Source: Hydractinia symbiolongicarpus (taxonomy: Eukaryota > Cnidaria > Hydrozoa > Anthoathecata > Hydractiniidae). Taken from it: 64,000 nucleotides of DNA. Position numbers and translations under genes: made by a program. Numbering within the stretch: position 1 is the stretch's first letter; each line of letters begins with the position of its first letter. The stretch is taken from contig NC_079882.1 in NCBI RefSeq assembly GCF_029227915.1, positions 5,888,001-5,952,000 of the forward strand, given 5' to 3'. A model generated the notes under the pieces. It was not told the origin of the DNA and ran no database searches. It saw only the letters and a program-made list of their open reading frames with translations. Positions 56,401 through 64,000 of the stretch are shown here, piece by piece.

Positions 56401-59400
56401 CGTTAGGACTTGAACTAGTGTGCTGTGTAATGATGCATGAATATTACGTAACGAAAATGAATACAATCATTTCTAATTCCCTTTATATGTAATCATCTTA
56501 GTTATCAGAGTTGTACAAGTTTATAAATACGTAAATACATAAAAGTAAAAATACAAATGGGAAGCATATCTGACATAATTGTCCTTAGCAATATGCCAAA
56601 TGGCTTCTCTACTAAGATAAGTGTGAAGATGACTACACCACTAAATACCACATAGCCCTGCATATATTTTAAAAAATAAATAAGGTTATTATCAGTGGAG
56701 CAAATAATATATAAGTATACATTTTGTATTGTGTAAGTGAATATCAATTTAGCTGTATGAAATATGCTGTATAAAACAAGATAATTAAGTAATGAGAGCA
56801 TGCTGGTCTTTTCCATCTCCAAATTTTGTTTCGTTTTTTCTAATTCATAATCAAGTTTCTTTTAATAAACGTTTATAATTTTTTGCAGCAAGTGGAAAGG
56901 TTAAAGGATACAGCTTTGACTTATTGAACAGCTTTGACGTAAATTATAAGACAAAACTCATCTTACTGCTTTAAAGATGTATCTGATATGAAAATTTTAC
57001 ATTTATGATGTAGGAAGGAAACAATAACATCTAATTTCCCATGCAATCACAAAGCAATTAAATTGAAATTTACTATATTAAAATTAGATAGTCATCAGCT
57101 ATTTTTATATGTTCTTTTTTCTATTATGATTTGAACTACACAATGCATGTGAAAGCACATTTTTTAAGGTTTCCTTTATCACAGAAAAAAATAACAATAA
57201 AAACCAATATGAAAGAAGCTGTCATTCTTGTCAATGAAGAAAAGGCTAGGCATGCCGCAAATGACATGCACAAAATTGTTTTTATGGTATCAAAGCCTGC
57301 AATTTTTTTTTTAATTCTTCATAGTCTGTCTACAAAAATAAACTTTTGAACATGTGATATTGTTTTACACATGCAATTAAAACACAAGAGCAACATCCCT
57401 AATTCTGTTTTAGTTGTGTCGGCAATGTGATTGCACACGCTAGAACAAAAAGACCAGCTTTATAGCATAAACATAAAGGTCACTAACAGCTAAGTTAACT
57501 AAAAAAACATAGGTTATTACATTATAAAATAATTCTCAGTTTATCAAAGTAAATGTAAAAGACCCAAAATAGGGGCCAAGGAAAGTACATTTTCTTTTTT
57601 GCCTGTAAACTTTTTCATGAAAAAATACCATATGGAGGAATTTTATGGGCAATAAAAATCGAAAAAGTTAGTTTATTGCCTGTTTTTTGTTTTCCAAAAC
57701 TGAAAATATTACAACAGTTACTACCTTTTTAACCTGTTATTAAATTTCTTAACTTATTATTTACTTTTGTTTAAAAAAACTCGAGTTTTTAAAAAGAGCT
57801 GATAATGAAAGCTGATAATGAAAAAGGACAAGTGTGATGGATTATCAAAATTACACAACATAAAAATAAAACTTTCCTTGGCCCAAACTAACTGTGACCC
57901 ACATTCTATAGTTAAAAGTGTATAAGTTTTTCTTACCACAGTTCATTGTTATAAAAACTAACATCAATGGTCTTGTAGAACAGCCTGTGTTTACTAGGTC
58001 TGGTACAGACTTGTTTCGGTTGTTGCATTCCCATATTTGAAAGTAAAGTATACAGAAACAAAGTGTTGCTTTTATTTTAAAACAGCCACGGTATATTCCA
58101 ACACTACTCACAAAACACATACAAAAACATTTTCACTCCATATAGATGAACTCAACAAATTTAATCCATCACAAACTCCTTAAGTATACAAATATTAAAC
58201 TTTCATAGGAAATACACCAATATCTGTATATTTGACTTTACACTAAATATCAGGAAATTATTTTGTTATTAATTAGCTAATTTTTGAACAAAATATCTAT
58301 AATTGCACAACTATTTCTCACATTTATTTCTTAATTTTATTGAAGTTGAACTTAGTAAATGTAGTGTGTGGCAATCAAAATATAAAAGTTTAATGGTTCA
58401 GCCATCTTATAAAAGCACACACACACAACTCACAGTTGAGTTAATGAGTTAATTCGTACACTTCATAATTGACAAAAACAAAAAATTTATATCTATGACT
58501 TTATATCTATGATCGATTACGTGTAGTAAACTTAAAATTACTCTTACTGTTTAAACTTGTTGTAGTTTTTTTTCATTCCAATAAATTTGTAACTACTCCC
58601 TTAAAACCATAACTATAAATGGACTATATTTTATTTTTTCTACCATGAAATTATTTTTTCTGCCATGACAGAATTAACAAAGATATTAAAAAAATATATC
58701 TTCTTTAGGTGATGTTGTCAGCACAAAATATTTTAGCTTGCATGAAACAATTTTTGTGTTTATCTATTTTAGCTATATAATAATCAACTATACTTTCATA
58801 AAAAAATTATGAAGTCAAGTAGTTTAGTTATTAATGAAAATATATATTATGTTTATAGTACTCTCTACCATGACAAATACATGTCACAGGTCAGAGAAAT
58901 TAAGATTTTAGCACCCAGCTTTGTATTAAGAACAAGACTTAAAAGGTTTACAATTTGCTATAGCTAAGGCCTTTAATCATTGACCTGTGACATCAACTAA
59001 TTTTAACAACAACAACGAGAACCACCACTACAATTAAAGTTTCGTGCATTTCTTACAGCTTTCTTTTATATTTTTTTATATATTTATTCAAAATTTCTCC
59101 AAAAATCAACAAAAAAATAAAAATGATACAACCACAATTTCTTTGTACAAATACATGTGCAAATACATAATTTAAAAATGGTGCACTTTTAAAGATTCAA
59201 CTTCTACACAAATTTAACTTTCAAACACAATAGAGTAGCCATCATACAATACTATATATACATATGTTTTTTCAAGTATACTCCCTAATAAATGTTTTCT
59301 TCTAGTTTCAAGATGTTAAAGATATGTTACAAAATAATTACACATAACTAGCCTCTTCACGTCATAAAAATAAATTCGAAGTGTAATAAAAAGCATTTTC

Positions 59401-62095
59401 ATTTACCCACACAGCAAAAGCTTTCAAAATAAGTGAAGTTTTAAAGTTTCTAGACTACATAAAAAGATGTGAAATATAAACTGCCCGGATGGATGTCTCG
59501 TTTTCATAAAATTAAAAAAAATGTAAACTATATTAACATAACTTGCAAAAAGCACTTTTTAAAACAGCGTAGAAGCAATTAAGGCTAGGATTGAAACATA
59601 AAATTCACATCTAAGCTATAATTACTTTTATAAGAACACAATTAATAAACTTTTAATTTAGACGTTTTATACAGAATCACATGCAAATATACCTTTTTAA
59701 TTTGCTGCGCTGTGTCACTTTCATTTATTTTATTAAAAGTTTTAAAAATAATAATAAAAAAACAGTGAAATCCAAGATAAAATAGTAAATACATAAAATA
59801 ATAAAAATTCTTCGTTGCACTTATCAATTGTACACAGCAGACATATAGGATCATAGGTTATTTGGTTAGATCAAAAACAAAATGTCACCCGCTTGCATAT
59901 ATTTCTGGTAATACTTTTGGCATTTCCTAACACAACATTTTACATGAAAGTGACATATAGAATAATACAATGGAGCTCTTAAAGCCTAGTGGTGAACGAG
60001 TATTAGTAAATTAATGTTTGCACCAATTCTGAAAAAACGGTCCTAAATTTTGGGACTGTAACAAATATATAATATCTATGTTCAAATTTTGAATGTCTTA
60101 ATGTGTGCAGTAGTCTTATTAACCCTATTCGGTCCGGGGGGGGGGGGGGGGGGGGGGCGGATTCCGCCCCCCCTGACGGTTTTTTTTAATAACTCCTGAC
60201 ATGCTAATTTTTTAGGTCCCATACCTTTCAGAGGCTTTGATATTGGCCATTATACGAAACTACCCCTAAAAATCTCTATGAAATCCTTATAATGGGGAAA
60301 ATATAATAACTCCTGTTAGGATTATCCTTAGAACTTGAAACTTGCAACACAACTTTGTTTCATTAAGAAGAATCATTTGGAATAATTTAAACATGTGACT
60401 AATCCTATTTCCCGATTTTGTCGGATTTTACCCGAAAATCGGAAAAAAACGGATTTTCGGGCAATTTTTGGCAATTTTTTATCTGATCCATGTAAAAACC
60501 GGAAGATATGTTAAATAACTTTTATTTAGCTTTCAGAAACTTCAAACAGAATGTAAAAATTCGCTCTAGAACAAAAGTTATTATATTTCAAGCAGATAGT
60601 GGCATTTTTAACAATTTTCAAGCTTCTGATGACGTCACAGAAAATGTGCTGACACAAGCAAAAGTTTATTGGCGCCATTTTGTTCCTTTTATGACGTAAT
60701 ATAAGTGTGCCAAGTTTGATTCAATTTGAACAACGCTATGAAAAGTTATTGAGTTATTTAACTTAAAACAAGAGAGAAATAGCTGTTTGGGTAAGACTCT
60801 CATAATTTTGAATGAACTAAAAAACAACTTACTTGATCAAGGATTGTAAAGAATCGTCATCCAAATTATTATTCGACTTCTTTGCCATGTCAACATCAAT
60901 TGGAAATTTTCTTTCTATAAAAGTTTTTTAAAAATAGTTAGTCACAGCATATTTGATATTTAATTTTATTCCTTTCTAATTTTACTTTGCCTTGTATAAC
61001 ACAAAATTTAGTTTGACAACATAGTACGACATCATAATAAGTGTAAGTTTTCCGTTTTATCAGGAAATTATGAACACAAGACGAGAATTGTCTCTTAAAT
61101 TCTGTGTAATGTATGAAAAAATAATGACCATAAAGAAAAGCCTAGAGTTGAAAAGAGTACCTTTCTGATTACGATTTTAATGGTTTGAAAACTAAGGGTA
61201 GAACAGTATTTGAAATCTCATTAGATTTTGATAATATCCTATCTGGCGTTTCTAAACAACCTCTATAGGATAATGTAGATGAAAGTGAGTGTGTTTTTTT
61301 AAACAAAATACAAATATCTTATTTACATATATTAACTTAATATGATATTTTTTTATACTAATTTAATATATGTATGAAAGTAAGAATAATAGGAAGTTTC
61401 TTTCACTTGGTATAATTTTTTTCATTAAAATGGAGAATACAGGGAGTTATAAGGTGAAGAAAATTCGACTCTTTCATGTTTGAGTTCCAATTAACAAAAT
61501 GACTAAAATTTTTTCTCAACTTCTTCAATAATCAGGAAAGTTTTTTGATTTTTTTCTTAATTTTAAGTAGTTTTGTTTACATTTGACCTATTTTAAAATT
61601 CAATTTTTAGATTTCTAACGCCGAAGTTTACTTGTTTGACCTCATTCTCAATACACTATTTGTTATCATAAAAAGGATAAGTTTAATAAAGAAGGATAAA
61701 TGAGTAGCTACATGAAAGTAAGAAAGAATGGTTTTGGAAATGTTTGATATATATAATATCTATATAGTCAGTATATTACAGAATATGTGTTACGAAGAGA
61801 TGGCACTTTGATCACAAAATTATTAATGAGTAATCATTGTTTTTTTATAAATAAATAAACGTATTTCCAGATATAATTTTAGAATAAAAATTTTGCCAAT
61901 AAAAAATGTTTTTTATATAAATTCCCATAAGGAAAATTTGTTAACAGTAAAAGAAGAGCATAAAAACTTTTATGAAAATAGGTCAAGCAGAATTGATATT
62001 TTAGTGACTACACAATACCATACCTTCATACATTTTTACGTACGACGCAAAACCGGTTGCTTTCAACCAATAGCATGCTTCTAGTGCTTCTAACT
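45460..62095 (-). CDS. DLC1: DLC1/STARD13-type RhoGAP with SAM and START domains (first exon not found)
   Basis: It switches off Rho-family GTPases at focal adhesions by speeding GTP hydrolysis. Thirteen exons join in one frame (2,471 nt, 822 residues plus stop), phases agreeing throughout. Domain order SAM, long linker, RhoGAP, START is diagnostic of DLC1 (ARHGAP7), STARD13 and STARD8. Invertebrates may have one ancestral gene; which human paralogue is closest cannot be settled. The linker (about 230 residues) is much shorter than in human DLC1, so the protein is shorter than the roughly 1,090-residue vertebrate form. The stop is TAG at 45462-45460. The first SAM exon begins with two bases of a split codon, so at least one more coding exon lies upstream, in 62096-64000 or outside the window. 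Confidence 0.93.
47652..50191 (-). CDS. DLC1: DLC1-like gene, RhoGAP domain exons
   Basis: Exons 50072-50191, 49350-49396, 48863-49174, 47840-48132 and 47652-47705. The catalytic arginine finger is in VDSVGIFRKSGMKSRI (about 49039-49075). Other RhoGAP landmarks: NIFGVPLLV, VADTVKQFFRELPEPLLT, LRLQAMQLAIVLMPDENRDV and MSEKNLATCFVPAFFH. The lead-in LRLTAVLERYSCQNRNGWHW and VPKLLKKFKAPDYR matches the DLC1 subfamily specifically. All key residues are present, so it should be an active GAP. The last two exons form the helical connector to START. Confidence 0.96.
48660..48695. repeat. 36-bp perfect palindrome
   Basis: TGGCATAATTTATTTGTA is followed immediately by its exact reverse complement, with no spacer and no mismatch. 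It lies in the 0.73-kb DLC1 intron between the main GAP exons. The rest of that intron is plain AT-rich sequence. Confidence 0.9.
51302..51999 (-). CDS. DLC1: DLC1-like gene, central linker exon with tensin-binding motif
   Basis: One 698-nt exon, 232 residues. It is Ser/Asn/Glu-rich and probably disordered. It contains SIYDNVPEL (about 51619-51651), matching the SIYDNV sequence through which vertebrate DLC1 binds the tensin SH2 domain at focal adhesions. Later come an acidic tract (SEDDDDD, QEEEELDEAESL) and SVDSGVPSSP, similar to the DSGVP-P block before the GAP domain of DLC1. The run of arginines I recall after that block in vertebrates is not evident here. Focal-adhesion targeting is inferred from the motif. 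Confidence 0.92.
52000..56049. other. DLC1-like gene, 4-kb intron, no recognisable content
   Basis: AT-rich throughout, with stop codons dense in all frames. I see no exon, RNA gene or mobile-element end I can support. Open frames at 52790-52993 and 55765-55956 lack family resemblance. Confidence 0.6.
56050..62095 (-). CDS. DLC1: DLC1-like gene, SAM domain exons
   Basis: Exons 62024-62095, 60833-60914 and 56050-56095. They encode LEALEACYWLKATGFASYVK, FPIDVDMAKKSNNNLDDDSL and LIKRLETLNKCAKLLQQQ, covering the helical bundle of the DLC1 SAM2 domain with its characteristic FPID segment and LNKCA end. The SAM domain mediates protein contacts; in DLC1 it restrains the GAP domain (family knowledge). 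These small exons are separated by introns of 1.1 and 4.7 kb. They were found by motif and phase because they are too short to stand out. Confidence 0.9.
56096..60117. other. DLC1-like gene, left part of 4.7-kb intron, no recognisable content
   Basis: AT-rich intronic sequence. Frames at 56505-56822, 57131-57349 and 57757-58120 are hydrophobic or low-complexity and lack splice or family support. No repeats with clear ends were seen. Confidence 0.55.
60118..60790 (+). repeat. Complex intronic repeat with G-run and pyrimidine/G hairpin
   Basis: Its composition differs from its surroundings. It starts TTAACCCTATTCGGTCC followed by 22 G (60136-60157) and a hairpin in which GGGGGGGCGG pairs with CCGCCCCCCC around ATT. 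It continues with TTTTTTAATAACTCCTGACA, TAATAACTCCTGTTAGGATT, ACCCGAAAATCGGAAAAAAACGG-type inverted pieces and CAAGCTTCTGATGACGTCAC. The phrase structure looks like a dispersed invertebrate repeat, but I cannot assign a family. The frame at 60508-60699 has no resemblance to any protein I know. Confidence 0.55.
60915..62023. other. DLC1-like gene, 1.1-kb intron between SAM exons
   Basis: AT-rich, no recognisable elements. The plus-strand frame at 61893-62084 is a shadow overlapping the SAM exon. Confidence 0.6.
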
Positions 62096-64000
62096 CTAAA
62101 AACAAAGTGACATTAAAATTTAAACGAAGTGTCAATAAGTATTTCTTACTTAAAACCTGCTGGTAAAGATAAACAATGTAGGGGCAATGTTTTTTTATGT
62201 ACAAATGACCAGGAAAGCAAAATTTACATTGGGATATACATTATGATACATCCTCTTTACATTTATGTTATAGCTAAACACCATCCATCTTTTATTTTGA
62301 CAGGAGAAGAAAAATTTGCTGTATAATTTTTATGCCACTATTGAAACTATGTATTTATAATGTTCAAGCATCAAAGCCCCAGAGAAAATGAGTTGATCAG
62401 TAAGTTATCTGGATTTTCCACAGAGATTTTCAATCGGTAGAAGTAAATTTGTTTCCAGGACCATACAACTTAGCATCACTTAATCCTGTTACCAGGGCTT
62501 TTGTAAGCTTTAAGTTTGCTAAAAGACCATGACAGGAAAGAGCCCAGAGTACAGGTTGAAAGCTACTGAAAACTGATTGGCAAACCAAAAAGAAGCAACC
62601 TGGAAGCTAAATATGTTTTAATGGCATTTAAAACAAAAAGAAGAAATGGGCAAGATTGATGACATTAGCAACAAATTCGTTCTCTATAAAAAGAAAACTT
62701 TTGTGGAAAAACATGTTGTCATTATTTTATACAGCTAAAATGCTGGTCAAAATAATGGATAGGATGATATTATTGAGTTAAGGAGATAACAAGGTTTAAA
62801 AAATTTGATGAGGTCACCTGTTTATACAAAAACATTTTTACAAGCTCGTGAGCTTGTATTAAAACGCAAATGTGTCCTACGAGAATGGAAATTTTTCCCT
62901 CTCTGAGCACCAACATGGAAGTAGTCGTGTGTTCGAATCTTATCTTGGTAACTATTTTTACTTTTTTTTTTTTTTGTTTTATTTTTAAAAAGATAAGATA
63001 AGTGTTCAAAAGCGTTATTTAACTAACTTGTAAATTAAAGGTGTTTCCACCGAATTTTTCAAAAGTGAATGTAGGCAAAATTAAGGTCTCCTCAAATGCC
63101 TGGAAAGTAGTCTGAGAAAAATAAAATTTCCACAACAAAACTTAAGAGGAAAACGAAGACGTTCCACCATATATTAATAATAACAAGAACGAAATTCTTT
63201 TTGCTACGCTAATGACACGCCAACGTAGAGAAATATGGTTTCGGAAACACTCCGAAAGAACGTAAATTTTCCGATTCTGTTTGTTGTTAATTGTCTCCGC
63301 GCGAAAAGTGCACAGGATTCTTTGTGACAATTCTGGTAAGAATTTTTATTAATTGCAGCTATTTGCAGCTATTTTTTTCGAACAATTAAAATTTACTCAT
63401 ACATTATTTTTTATTTTTTTATTTTGCTTTTTCTCACTGAGTGACTTTCTTATTCCCCGTTTTTTTGTTTTGTTTGTTTGTTTTGTTTGTTTGTTTGTTT
63501 TTTTTTTGGGGGGGGGGGGGAGTACTGAATTATTGAATTTCGCAAATTTTAGGTGGGGCTTGTGGTTTATCTTCTTTCTGTCAGTCAGTTTACCCCAGAC
63601 GGACCCATCAAAAATTGACTATTCGAGGAATTTTCCATTCAAAAAGATCTCACAAATCAATTTTGAAAAATACTTGCGTAGTGCGTAACAAAAATTATTG
63701 CCTATCTGATTAGCAAAATGTCGTGTCTAACTTCGTAACAAAAATCACAATTTAATAGACAGCTTCTTGTAAACTTTATTCGCGAGGTTGTTTACGTATA
63801 TCATACGTCTTGTTTCTTTTGATTTTGCAATTAGAATATAGCTTGCATGTAGTAGTTTAGATTTAGATAATCAAGAGAGGCTGCATGGAGACAGAAGGCG
63901 CATTAATATATTTGAAATAGCCAACTTTTCTATTTTGTATAGTCTGGTAATGCAACAGAAAACAACCCATAAGAACATGACTTTTTTTAAATAACTAGCT
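62096..64000. other. Upstream part of the DLC1-like gene, first exon not located
   Basis: This should hold an intron and possibly the first exon and promoter of the DLC1-like gene. No initiator exon with a matching phase (ending in one codon base) could be defended. Simple sequence: T/A runs near 62960-62990, (GTTT)n at 63462-63502 and 13 G at 63508-63520. A B-box-like TGTTCGAATCTTATC at 62930-62945 has no matching A box. Confidence 0.5.

Noticed and set aside
62860-62960. Possible tRNA gene near a B-box-like GTGTTCGAATC
   Set aside because: No A box at the right distance and no acceptor-stem pairing; at most a SINE fragment.
63353-63688. 111-residue plus-strand frame
   Set aside because: It is built of T- and G-run low-complexity sequence, including (GTTT)n.

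Overview
The window reads as nuclear DNA from an early-branching animal. It is AT-rich, genes are split into many short GT-AG exons, introns are mostly 0.1-1.5 kb, and the non-coding sequence is full of degraded LINEs, tRNA-derived SINEs and short foldback elements. A cnidarian, perhaps a hydrozoan, is my best guess; the species cannot be named from the sequence alone. All three genes I can support lie on the minus strand.

Region 1 (1-30327) is the 5' two-thirds of an axonemal dynein heavy chain of the DNAH3/7/12 group, closest to DNAH7. I could chain 62 coding exons in one open frame, about 2,725 residues, from the initiator ATG at 30321 to the microtubule-binding domain at the left edge. 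AAA5, AAA6 and the C-terminus lie beyond base 1. The introns hold a rearranged LINE remnant (about 8070-8690), an 830-bp inverted-repeat element flanked by TTAA (21454-22291), a 5'-truncated LINE tail (about 22538-23012) and a diverged duplicated repeat (about 13882 and 15536).

Region 2 (30330-39079) is intergenic. It carries an inverted-repeat-bounded segment of about 2 kb with an unusual internal motif array, a tRNA-derived SINE directly beside it, an AGCT-rich tract, a second SINE with a related body, and the first foldback elements.

Region 3 (39080-39828) is a compact gene for a PPP1R27-like ankyrin protein with an RVxF-type PP1-docking motif. Region 4 (39829-45459) is intergenic and holds more foldback copies and a hairpin.

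Region 5 (45460-62095 and probably beyond) is a DLC1/STARD13-type RhoGAP gene (SAM, tensin-binding motif, RhoGAP, START). It is complete at the 3' end; its first exon is not identified. Two introns of 4-5 kb contain little except a high-copy-looking repeat at about 60118-60790.

The three genes have unrelated jobs (ciliary motility, phosphatase targeting, Rho down-regulation), and nothing suggests co-regulation. I found no bacterial-type system, CRISPR array or rRNA.
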